From Hydrocarboniphaga daqingensis (GTDB lineage: Bacteria; Pseudomonadota; Gammaproteobacteria; Nevskiales; Nevskiaceae): DNA of 64,000 nt. The stretch covers positions 145,674 to 209,673 of the forward strand of contig NZ_FQWZ01000006.1 of the NCBI RefSeq assembly GCF_900129825.1. Reading direction: 5' to 3'. Of this stretch, positions 43,344 through 51,407 are shown one piece after another. Each line of letters begins with the position of its first letter. Position 1 is the stretch's first letter. The notes beneath the pieces were generated by a model, which did no database searches, was not told the DNA's origin, and was given only the letters and a program-made list of their open reading frames with translations. A program made the position numbers and the translations under genes.

Positions 43344-44663
43344 ATGAGCTCGAACTTCGTCGCCTCGCTGCGTTCGGCAGCCCCGTATGTGCACGCGCAC
43401 AACCAGCGCGTGTTCGTGCTGGCGTTCGGCGGCGAGGCCGCCGACCTACCCGACTTCGACAAGCTGATCTATGACCTGGCGCTGTTGCAGAGCCTGGGCG
43501 TCAAGCTGGTGCTGGTCCATGGGGCGCGGCCGCAGATCGACCGCGCACTGCGGCAGGCCGGCCAGGTGCCGCGCGTCGAGCAAGGCTTGCGCGTCACCGA
43601 TCGCGCGGCGCTGCAATGCGTCAAGGCGGCCGTCGGCGCGCTGCGGATGGAGATCGAAGCCAAGCTGTCGACGTCGCTGGCCAGCACGCCGATGGGCGGC
43701 GCGCGCATCCGCGTCGCCGGCGGTAACTGGGTGCTGGCGCAACCGGTGGGCGTGCGCGGTGGTGTCGACTTCCAGCACACCGGCGAGATCCGCCGGGTCG
43801 ATGCGGACGCGATCCGGCGCGAGCTCGACGCCGACCGGATCGCGCTGGTGTCACCGGTGGGTTACTCGCCGACCGGCGAAATCTTCAACCTGCGCTCCGA
43901 ATATCTGGCCACGGCGGTCGCCACCGCGATCGGCGCCGACAAGCTGATCTTCATCACCAGCAGCGATCCCGACGGCTGGAAGCTGGCCGACGACACCGGC
44001 GACGCCGGACAGCTGTCACTGGCCGATGCCGAGCGCCTGTTGGCCGAAGCGCGGGTCGACGCCGCCGACCGTGGCTATCTGGAAGCGGCACTGGCCGCGG
44101 CCCGCAGCGGCGTGCGCCGCGTCCACTTGCTGGGCGCACAAACCGACGGCGCGCTACTGCGCGAGCTGTACACACGCGACGGCGTCGGCCTGATGCTGTA
44201 CGCCGATGCCGGCTACGACGAAGCCGTGCGCGCGGCGACCATCGACGACGTCGGCGGGCTGCTGGCGCTGATCAAGCCGCTGGAGGCGGCTGGCGTTCTG
44301 GTGCCGCGCTCGCGCGAGCAGCTGGAGCTGGAGATCGGCCAGTTCTTCGTCATGGCCCGCGACGGCATGGTGATCGCCTGCGCGGCGCTGATCACGTTCC
44401 CCGACAGCCGCATGGGCGAGTTCGCCTGCGTTGCCGTGCACGCCGACTACCAGGGCAGCGGGCGCGCGGCGACGCTGCTCGCCTATGCCGAGGCCCAGGC
44501 GCTCAAGCTCGGCCTGAGCTCGCTGTTTGCGCTGACCACCCACACGCCGCACTGGTTCGTCGAACACGGCTTCGTCGCCGGCGCGGTCGAAGACCTCCCC
44601 GACGAGCGTCAGCGCTTCTACAACTGGCAGCGCAATTCGCTGGTCCTGATCAAGCCGCTGTGA
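43344..44663 (+). CDS. argA: amino-acid N-acetyltransferase (N-acetylglutamate synthase)
   Basis: First enzyme of arginine synthesis; acetylates glutamate with acetyl-CoA and is normally feedback-inhibited by arginine. 439 residues: an N-terminal amino-acid-kinase-like regulatory domain (about 1-280; KLVLVHGARPQIDRAL, ALVSPVGYSPTGEIFNL) and a C-terminal GNAT domain (about 295-439; FACVAVHADYQGSGRAATLL acetyl-CoA loop, WFVEHGFVAG). ATG 43344 is fixed by the family start and sits 6 bp after a TATAAT. The bioA-rsmE pair follows after a 21-bp gap. Confidence 0.96.
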   Translation: MSSNFVASLRSAAPYVHAHNQRVFVLAFGGEAADLPDFDKLIYDLALLQSLGVKLVLVHGARPQIDRALRQAGQVPRVEQGLRVTDRAALQCVKAAVGALRMEIEAKLSTSLASTPMGGARIRVAGGNWVLAQPVGVRGGVDFQHTGEIRRVDADAIRRELDADRIALVSPVGYSPTGEIFNLRSEYLATAVATAIGADKLIFITSSDPDGWKLADDTGDAGQLSLADAERLLAEARVDAADRGYLEAALAAARSGVRRVHLLGAQTDGALLRELYTRDGVGLMLYADAGYDEAVRAATIDDVGGLLALIKPLEAAGVLVPRSREQLELEIGQFFVMARDGMVIACAALITFPDSRMGEFACVAVHADYQGSGRAATLLAYAEAQALKLGLSSLFALTTHTPHWFVEHGFVAGAVEDLPDERQRFYNWQRNSLVLIKPL

Positions 44664-44684
44664 GGCGGCGCCCACGGTGACGGC

Positions 44685-46058
44685 ATGACCCAAGCCCAAG
44701 ACGATTTGATGCAGCGCTCGCTGGCCTGCATCTGGCACCCGTGCACGCAGATGAAGGACCACGAGTGGCTGCCGATGGTGCCGATCGCGTCGGCCGAAGG
44801 CGTCTGGCTGACCGACACCAGCGGCAAGCGCTATCTCGACGGCATCAGCTCGTGGTGGACCAATATTTTGGGTCACCGTCATCCGGTGATCATGGCGCGG
44901 ATCAAGCAGCAGCTCGACACGCTCGACCATGTGATCTTTGCCGGCTTCACCCACGAGCCGGCCGTGCAGTTGGCCGAAAAGCTGTGCGAGCTGACGCAGC
45001 TCGACCGCTGCTTCTTTGCCGACAACGGCAGCGCCGCCGTCGAAGTGGCGCTGAAGATGAGCGCCCACTATTGGCGCAACGTCGGCCAACCGGCCAAGAC
45101 CGGCTTCATCGCGCTGACCAACAGCTATCACGGCGAGACGCTCGGCGCGCTGGCGGTCGGCGACAACGCGCTGTATCGCGAGGCTTATGCGCCCATGCTG
45201 ATGCAGCCGCGCTTCGTCACGTCGCCGGACTGCTTCGAACGCGCGCCCGGCACCAGCTGGGAGGACCATTCGCGGCGCGCGTTCGCGCATATGGAAATGG
45301 CGCTCGAACAGCATGCCGCGACCACGGCGGCGGTCATCGTCGAACCGCTGGTGCAATGCGCCGGCGGCATGCGCATGTATCACCCGGTTTATCTGACGAT
45401 GCTGCGCGAGGCTTGCAACCGCCACGGCGTGCATCTGATCGTCGACGAGATCGCCACCGGCTTCGGCCGCACCGGCATGCTGTGGGCCAGCGACTGGGCC
45501 AAGGTTGATCGTGAAAGTGCCGAGCCGATCCGCGGTGATTTCATGTGCCTGTCCAAGGGACTGACCGGCGGCACGATGGCGTTGGCCGCCGTGATGACGA
45601 CGAACACCGTGTACCAGGCGTTCTACGACGACTACGCCTCGTACAAGGCCTTTCTGCATTCGCACAGCTACACCGGCAACCCGATCGCCTGCGCGGCGGC
45701 ACTGGCCACGCTCGACGTGCTGGCCAGCGAAAACTGGATGGCGCGCAACCGCGAAGTCGGCCACCTGATGTGGATGCGCATGTCCGAGTTGCTGAGCCAT
45801 CCGCATGTGGCCGAAGTGCGCCAGCAGGGCATGATTCTGGCCGTCGAGATGATGAAGAACCCGTCGCGGCGCACGCCGTATCCGGCCAGCGAGCGGCGCG
45901 GCTTGCGCGTCTACCAGCACGGCTTGGACAAGGGCGTACTGCTGCGGCCGCTGGGCAACGTCGTCTACCTGATGCCGCCGTACGTGATCGAAAGCAAGGA
46001 AGTCGAACTGATGACCCGCACGGCGATCGACGGCATCCATCTGGCCACGCGCGACTGA
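44685..46058 (+). CDS. bioA: adenosylmethionine-8-amino-7-oxononanoate aminotransferase
   Basis: PLP aminotransferase of biotin synthesis that uses SAM as amino donor to make DAPA. 457 residues: WHPCTQMKDHEWLPM, SSWWTNILGH, the DEIATGFGRTG motif and PLP lysine K291 in CLSKGLTGG. Only this bio gene is visible; others must be elsewhere. It begins 21 bp after argA and ends overlapping rsmE by 1 bp (TGATG), so the three genes probably share a transcript. Confidence 0.97.
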   Translation: MTQAQDDLMQRSLACIWHPCTQMKDHEWLPMVPIASAEGVWLTDTSGKRYLDGISSWWTNILGHRHPVIMARIKQQLDTLDHVIFAGFTHEPAVQLAEKLCELTQLDRCFFADNGSAAVEVALKMSAHYWRNVGQPAKTGFIALTNSYHGETLGALAVGDNALYREAYAPMLMQPRFVTSPDCFERAPGTSWEDHSRRAFAHMEMALEQHAATTAAVIVEPLVQCAGGMRMYHPVYLTMLREACNRHGVHLIVDEIATGFGRTGMLWASDWAKVDRESAEPIRGDFMCLSKGLTGGTMALAAVMTTNTVYQAFYDDYASYKAFLHSHSYTGNPIACAAALATLDVLASENWMARNREVGHLMWMRMSELLSHPHVAEVRQQGMILAVEMMKNPSRRTPYPASERRGLRVYQHGLDKGVLLRPLGNVVYLMPPYVIESKEVELMTRTAIDGIHLATRD

Positions 46059-46792
46059 TGGCGACGCGGCTGCATGTCGACGCGGCGCTGGCCGTAGGCC
46101 AGACGCTGACCTTGCCGGACGGTGCGTTTCGCCACTGGGTGCAAGTGCTGCGCGCCAAGCCGGGCGATCAGGCGCGGCTGTTCAACGGCCACGACGACTA
46201 TGAATACCGGGCGACGCTGACCGAAGTCAGCCGTCGCGAGGCCTGCGTGCGGATCGACGCTGTCGACACCGTACAGCGCGAATCACGCTTGTCGCTGATG
46301 CTCGCGCAAGCGGTGTCCAAGGGCGACCGGATGGACTACACGCTGCAGAAAGCGGTGGAACTGGGCGTGTCGCGGATCCAGCCGCTGATCAGCGAGCGCA
46401 GCGTGGTCAAGCTCGACGCCGAGCGCTGGGACAAGAAGCTCGAACACTGGCAGGGCGTGATCGCGTCGGCCTGCGAACAGTCCGGCCGCGTGCGGCTGCC
46501 GACGCTGCTGCCGGTGCAGAAGCTCGGCGCCTGGCTGGCCGAGCCGACGACAGAATCGACGATGCTGAAGCTGACGCTGGCGCCGACCGCATCGGCCGCG
46601 CTGCGCGACCTGGCCCCGCCTTCTGCGGCCTGTCTGCTGATCGGCCCCGAAGGCGGGCTCAGCGACGGCGAGATCGCGCACAGCGCGCAAGCCGGGTTTG
46701 TCGGGCTGCGCCTCGGACCGCGCGTGCTGCGCACTGAAACGGCCGGCGTCGCCGCACTGGCGGCGATGCAGGCGCTGTGGGGCGATCTGTAG
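46058..46792 (+). CDS. rsmE: 16S rRNA (uracil(1498)-N3)-methyltransferase
   Basis: SPOUT-fold methyltransferase (244 residues) that methylates U1498 in the decoding centre. N-terminal PUA-like region (GAFRHWVQVLRAKPGDQ), then the trefoil knot with LLIGPEGGLSDGE and LGPRVLRTETAGVAAL, the usual SAM-binding signatures. Translationally coupled to bioA; its end faces the convergent DUF445 gene 28 bp away. Confidence 0.96.
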   Translation: MATRLHVDAALAVGQTLTLPDGAFRHWVQVLRAKPGDQARLFNGHDDYEYRATLTEVSRREACVRIDAVDTVQRESRLSLMLAQAVSKGDRMDYTLQKAVELGVSRIQPLISERSVVKLDAERWDKKLEHWQGVIASACEQSGRVRLPTLLPVQKLGAWLAEPTTESTMLKLTLAPTASAALRDLAPPSAACLLIGPEGGLSDGEIAHSAQAGFVGLRLGPRVLRTETAGVAALAAMQALWGDL

Positions 46793-46819
46793 TGATCGGC
46801 GCCGCGCTGCGATGCGCGG

Positions 46820-48067
46820 CTAGTGCAGCATCACGAACACTTGCAGCTCCCCGACCAGGAAGCCGAGCGCGGCGCCGACCGCGATCAAGATCCACTCGTC
46901 TTCCTTGAACACCGGCCGCAGCATGTCTTCGAATTCTTCGGACGACAGCGCCTTCAGCTTGGTGATCAGCGTGTTGCGGATATCCATCGCGTCCTCGGCA
47001 TAGCCGGTGGCGTGCCGCACCGTCTGAGGCAACTCCTTGAGGATCGCATCGGCGATCAGCTGTTTGATCTCGACGTATTTGCGCGACCCGACGGCCATCG
47101 CCACGATCGGCTTGGCCATACCGGCCTGCTCGTCGACCGCCTGCTTCACATGGCGCTGGATCACCTCCATCAGCCGGTCCGACAGCGGGCCGCTCAAGAT
47201 GCCCTCGAGCAGCTTCTGCGGCGTCAGCAGCTGATCGGCAATCAGTGCACCGTATTCCTCGGCGACCTCCTTCTGTCGCGCCAGGAACAAGCCCTGTACC
47301 TGCAAGCCGAATACGCGCCGCGGACGCAGCGGCCGGAACAGCAGCTGCAAGGCCAGCCAGTCACTGGTCAGGCCGACGATCAAGCCGAACGCCGGCAGAA
47401 TCCACGGCTCCTTGAAGAATACCCAGGTGACCATCTGCACCACGCCCAGCGCCAAGCCGAAGTAGAAGCCGGCGGTGCCGAAGAACTTGAATTCCTGGCG
47501 GCCCGTGCGCCAGAAGATGCTGTTCAGCAGATGCTTGTCGCGTACCAGATTATTGACGACCATCGCCTTGAGGTCGAACACGTCGTCGATGTTGTCGCGG
47601 ATCTCTTTCATGATCCGGTCGACGATCTGCGGCACGTCGGCCTTGACGCGCTGGTTAATGCGCTGCTTGATGAACTCGGGCAAGGTCAGCCACAGGCCGG
47701 GGCCATAGCGCTCGGCCACGTCCTGAACGATCCGGTCCATCGCCACCATCAGCGGCTTTTCAATCTCGGCAGCCACGCGCAGCGGGTCGAGCCGATTGAA
47801 CACTTCGGACACCGAGATCAGCCGCGACGTCAGCGTCGTGACCGCCATGCCGGCCATTTTCTCGGCCTTGCGCGGCACGATGCCCTGCCAGCCCAGCCAC
47901 GGACGGATGCCGATGAACTCGATCGGATGGAACATCATCTGGATCGCGACCACCTTGGTCACATAGCCGATGATCGCGCTCGCCACCGGCAGCGACAGGT
48001 ACACCATCCAATGCTGACGCAGGTCCGCTCCGATCCCCTGCCAATCGATCCACGCTAGCCAGCTCAT
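46820..48067 (-). CDS. DUF445 family membrane protein
   Basis: 415-residue inner-membrane protein. Hydrophobic helices at the N-terminus (VYLSLPVASAIIGYVTKVVA), in the middle (FFGTAGFYFGLALGVVQMVT, ILPAFGLIVGLTSDW) and at the very C-terminus (ILIAVGAALGFLVGELQVFV) bracket long amphipathic segments. The duplicated KVVAIQMMFHPIEF / DWLALQLLFRPLRP motifs are characteristic of DUF445. Its function is unknown; related proteins are annotated as YjiN/YheB-like. It stands alone, convergent with rsmE. Confidence 0.88.
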   Translation of the reverse strand: MSWLAWIDWQGIGADLRQHWMVYLSLPVASAIIGYVTKVVAIQMMFHPIEFIGIRPWLGWQGIVPRKAEKMAGMAVTTLTSRLISVSEVFNRLDPLRVAAEIEKPLMVAMDRIVQDVAERYGPGLWLTLPEFIKQRINQRVKADVPQIVDRIMKEIRDNIDDVFDLKAMVVNNLVRDKHLLNSIFWRTGRQEFKFFGTAGFYFGLALGVVQMVTWVFFKEPWILPAFGLIVGLTSDWLALQLLFRPLRPRRVFGLQVQGLFLARQKEVAEEYGALIADQLLTPQKLLEGILSGPLSDRLMEVIQRHVKQAVDEQAGMAKPIVAMAVGSRKYVEIKQLIADAILKELPQTVRHATGYAEDAMDIRNTLITKLKALSSEEFEDMLRPVFKEDEWILIAVGAALGFLVGELQVFVMLH

Positions 48068-48134
48068 AACTCTCCCACTGCGTTTCTATTCTTATAGTGG
48101 GGAGATTGTGCCGAGTTTGCGGCGGCGTCACACG

Positions 48135-50156
48135 CTATCGACGATCAACGACGGGCTTTCGCGGTGCTGGATCGGGGCTCGAAGCGGGGGCCGGGCCCGG
48201 CTGCTGCAGATCGCGCAGCAGCGCCACACAGTCATTGTCCTGCCCAAGCCCGAGCTGGATCGTCGGAATCAGCGCCGCCAGCGGCGTCAGCAGCGTGCCG
48301 AGCACGACGGCCGCCCCGCCGCGCAGCGCCAATGCGCCGGTGTCGGGCCGAACCCGCGGGTTGCGCAGATCGCCGCTGATCTCGATGGGCGCACCGAGCC
48401 GGCCGACATTGAGCCGCTTGGGCTGCGTGCGGATGCGGTAGTCGATCCGTTCGCTGGCGAAGTTCACCGACCCGCTGCCGATCACGTTGGCTTCGGTGGT
48501 GTCGGCCAGCAGCGTCCGCGTATCGAGCCGGCCGTGTGTCAGGTCGAAGTCGGCGACCAGACAGCGCAGGTCGGCGCGACGCGGCAAGCCCAGCGCCGAA
48601 ATCAGCGAATTGCCGAGGTCCAGGCCCGCAAGATGGACCAACAGCGCGCTGATGTCGCCGCCGGCCATGAACAGTTTCAACTCGCCGTTGCCCGCGCCGA
48701 GCATCGCGGCCATCGAGTTGCCGACTGTGTCGATCCGCGCACTGCCGCCGACGGTGCCACTACCGCGAAACGCCGACAGCTTGTCGACGATCCGCGAAAA
48801 GTCCAGCTGTCGAAAATCGATGTCGGCCGTGGTGCGAATCGGGTCGCGGCGGCCGTCGAGCTCGATATTGGCGACGACACTGCCCTTGCCAACGCCGAGC
48901 TTCAGCGGCCGCACGCGGATCAGGCCGTCGTCGATCTGCAGATGGCCTTCGAGCCGGTCCACCGGCGTGATCTGGCTTTCGATCCGGTCGACGCGGTAGT
49001 GCACGTCGAGGTCGGCTGCACGAATACGCGGCAACGCGATCGGCTTGTCCGGCAGCAGTTTGCCGCTGGCGGGCCGCGCGCTGTGCTGGGCGCGGGTGTC
49101 ATCAGGCACGTCGGCCTGCCCCGGCCTGCCGCCGATCAAGCCCGCCAGATCGCGCCAGACGACGCGGTCGGAATGCGCGTCGATCCGCACCTGCCGCCGG
49201 CCGCCACGTTCCGGCGCCACGCTGGCTTCGCCGGCGATGTCGCTCTGGCCGTAGCGGCCGGCGATCTCGCGAAACCGGAAGCGGCCGTCGGCATAGTCCA
49301 GCCGCCCGGTCAGCTGATACGGCGGTGACGGCGGCAGCGGCACGCCAGTCAGCGGATACAGGTCGGCCAAGTTGTCGCCGTTGAAGTCCAGCCGCAGATC
49401 GGCGCCGCCGAAGCGCAGCGGGTCGAGCAGGCTGCCGGCCAGGCGCACCTGAGTGCGGCCATTGCGCAGGCGCAGGTCGACCGGGTACGGCCGCTGCGCA
49501 TCGCGCAAGCCCAGCACCGACCCGCCGACGAAACGCGCCGTGATCGGCGATCCGGCATAGCGGCCGTCAGCCTCCGCTTCGAACCGGTCTTCGTCCGAGG
49601 CCGGCTGGGGCCGGGTCCGGAAGCGCAGATCGAAATCGGCCTTCAGCGCGGGATCGACGAAACGCAGATGGCCATCGCTGACGCGCAAGCGGCCGATGTC
49701 GACGGTCAGCGGCTCATCCGGGGGGCCGTTAACGGCCCGGGATGGGTCAGGCGTGAACACCGGCAGACGGTAATTCGAACGGCCGTCGGCGCCGCTGACC
49801 AGATCGACATCCGGCCGCTGAATCTCGATCTCGACCACGCGCCAGCGCCGGTTAAACCACGCCCAAGGGTCGACGCGGACCGCGACGTGCTCGACACGCA
49901 GCAGATGGCCGTCGGAAGGCCAGTCGGGCGGATTGGCGACCGCCAGTCCGTCGGCGGTCAAGCGTGGATAGCGGCCGAGTTCGACGTCGAAGCGCTGCAG
50001 CGTCACGGCGCGTCCCAGCGCGGCCGAGGCCTGACGCTCGACCAGCGGCCGGAACCAGTCCCAGTCCCACAGCAACGCCAGCAGCAATGCCGCCGTAATA
50101 ACGAGCAGCCACCTAAGGCGGCCGCGATGGCGCGGGCCTACGGTCATGCGATTCAC
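48135..50156 (-). CDS. AsmA-family (TamB/YhdP-like) envelope protein
   Basis: 673-residue protein with an N-terminal basic stretch and one membrane helix (about 15-33, LLVITAALLLALLWDWDW), then a long beta-rich periplasmic repeat-beta-groove body with the family N-terminal signature ALGRAVTLQRFDVELGRYPRL, ending in a C-terminal AsmA domain (DFRQLDFSRIV, GDISALLVHLAGLDLGNSL). AsmA-like proteins are thought to bridge inner and outer membranes for phospholipid transport. The start is a GTG at 50156 or an ATG three codons later. No operon partner. Confidence 0.88.
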   Translation of the reverse strand: MNRMTVGPRHRGRLRWLLVITAALLLALLWDWDWFRPLVERQASAALGRAVTLQRFDVELGRYPRLTADGLAVANPPDWPSDGHLLRVEHVAVRVDPWAWFNRRWRVVEIEIQRPDVDLVSGADGRSNYRLPVFTPDPSRAVNGPPDEPLTVDIGRLRVSDGHLRFVDPALKADFDLRFRTRPQPASDEDRFEAEADGRYAGSPITARFVGGSVLGLRDAQRPYPVDLRLRNGRTQVRLAGSLLDPLRFGGADLRLDFNGDNLADLYPLTGVPLPPSPPYQLTGRLDYADGRFRFREIAGRYGQSDIAGEASVAPERGGRRQVRIDAHSDRVVWRDLAGLIGGRPGQADVPDDTRAQHSARPASGKLLPDKPIALPRIRAADLDVHYRVDRIESQITPVDRLEGHLQIDDGLIRVRPLKLGVGKGSVVANIELDGRRDPIRTTADIDFRQLDFSRIVDKLSAFRGSGTVGGSARIDTVGNSMAAMLGAGNGELKLFMAGGDISALLVHLAGLDLGNSLISALGLPRRADLRCLVADFDLTHGRLDTRTLLADTTEANVIGSGSVNFASERIDYRIRTQPKRLNVGRLGAPIEISGDLRNPRVRPDTGALALRGGAAVVLGTLLTPLAALIPTIQLGLGQDNDCVALLRDLQQPGPAPASSPDPAPRKPVVDRR

Positions 50157-50310
50157 ATCGACGGCTCCTGGTGGGGACGCGGGCGCCGCCGTCCGCGGCT
50201 CGATTGGCCATCGTCGGCTGCCGTGCTGACGGCAGGCTGAGCGTGGTCAGATGGCGCCGCAAGCGGCACCATCGACGGGCAGCCAGCCGGTTGCGCCATC
50301 AGGGACGAAG

Positions 50311-50907
50311 ATGCCGTTCATTGAAATCGGTGCCGACGGATTGGCACGCTGCGCGTGGTCCACGGGTTCGGACGCATACCGTCAGTACCATGACCGCGAA
50401 TGGGGCGTTCCCTGTCGCGATGAGCGGACGCTGTTCGAGTTTCTGGTGCTCGAAGGCGCACAGGCCGGGCTGTCATGGAGCACAATCCTGGCCAAGCGTG
50501 AAGGCTATCGCCTGGCGTTCGCCGATTACGATATCGAGCGGATCGCGTCGTTCACCGATGCCGAGCTCGACGCGCTGATGCATAACCCCGGCATCGTCCG
50601 CAATCGCTTGAAGATCGCGTCGGTGCGCCGCAACGCACAGGCGATGCTGGCATTCCGGCAGACGCACGGGTCGTTCTCGCGCTGGCTGTGGGCGCACGTC
50701 GACGACACGCCGTTGGTCGGCCATCCGGTCGAACGCGGCGACCTGCCGGCGCGCACCGAACTATCCGACCGGATCAGCCGCTCGCTGATCAAGCTCGGGT
50801 TCAAGTTCGTCGGCAGCACGATCATCTATGCCTACCTGCAGGCGATGGGTTTGGTCAACGATCATGTCGTCGGCTGTCACCGTCACGTCCAAGCGGCGCA
50901 CCGGTGA
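50311..50907 (+). CDS. tag: DNA-3-methyladenine glycosylase I
   Basis: Removes 3-methyladenine from alkylated DNA (base excision repair). 198 residues from ATG 50311. Zinc-snap ligands C14 (LARCAW), H27 (YHDREWG), H185 and C189 (HVVGCHRH) are all present; the base-binding region is FEFLVLEGAQAGLSWSTIL with the conserved Glu. It is preceded by a 154-bp divergent gap from the AsmA gene. Confidence 0.96.
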   Translation: MPFIEIGADGLARCAWSTGSDAYRQYHDREWGVPCRDERTLFEFLVLEGAQAGLSWSTILAKREGYRLAFADYDIERIASFTDAELDALMHNPGIVRNRLKIASVRRNAQAMLAFRQTHGSFSRWLWAHVDDTPLVGHPVERGDLPARTELSDRISRSLIKLGFKFVGSTIIYAYLQAMGLVNDHVVGCHRHVQAAHR

Positions 50908-51295
50908 CCGTGTCGACTTACCGTCGCATCACGGCGGTGATGACGTTAAACGGATACCCGTCGCCGTCGGTTTTGTAACAAGCCGCGTCTTGCCTAGCCT
51001 TTGAGTGTAGAACAAGGCGATGCCATTCCCGCAACGGCATGCTTCCTGCGAAAGTGTCAGCGTGCAGACGCCCTCACGCCCACAGCGGTTGCCCCGGCAG
51101 ACGAGCCGGACGATGACGCATCCGCTTGGTGAGCTCGACTCATGCGGTCGCCGTCGCGCGGTGACCGCTGCGGCTGCCACCGCATCACGTTCTTTATGAC
51201 GACAAGCCTCCATCGTGTGTCCGCTACGCGTCACGACACACCGTTCGTTGGGGAATTTCTACCGTGCAGGCGGTCGAAGGTTTCGCTAGCGCAGG

Positions 51296-51318
51296 GCTTG
51301 CATCCAATTCATGCAAGC
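51296..51318. promoter_or_regulatory. inverted repeat 1 upstream of prkA
   Basis: GCTTGCAT-N7-ATGCAAGC: perfect 8-bp arms separated by CCAATTC, about 90 bp before the prkA ATG. It looks like an operator for a dimeric regulator. Confidence 0.5.
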
Positions 51319-51324
51319 GTCGAA

Positions 51325-51343
51325 GTCATCTCATGAAGATGAC
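51325..51343. promoter_or_regulatory. inverted repeat 2 upstream of prkA
   Basis: GTCATCT-CATGA-AGATGAC: perfect 7-bp arms, only 6 bp right of repeat 1. Could be a second operator or an mRNA hairpin in the prkA leader. Confidence 0.45.
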
Positions 51344-51407
51344 CCGGCGATGAGTGATAAGTGGTCTTTCCATCAATGCATCGTTTCAGCAATGTGGAGA
51401 TACAGTC

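Larger units (their letters stand above)
50908..51407. other. 500-bp intergenic region upstream of prkA
   Basis: No gene is supported. The left 380 bp show no strong element. The last 110 bp hold two perfect inverted repeats (see next entries), a run likely to be the regulatory region of prkA-yeaH-spoVR, and a GTGGAGATA ribosome-binding site before the prkA start. I do not see an exact sigma-54 or sigma-S promoter. Confidence 0.5.

Noticed and set aside
41244-44663. Rightward 1139-codon frame ending in argA
   Set aside because: Only the last 439 codons (from 43344) are argA. The upstream part is antisense to pepP/ubiH/ygfB and lacks a plausible start.
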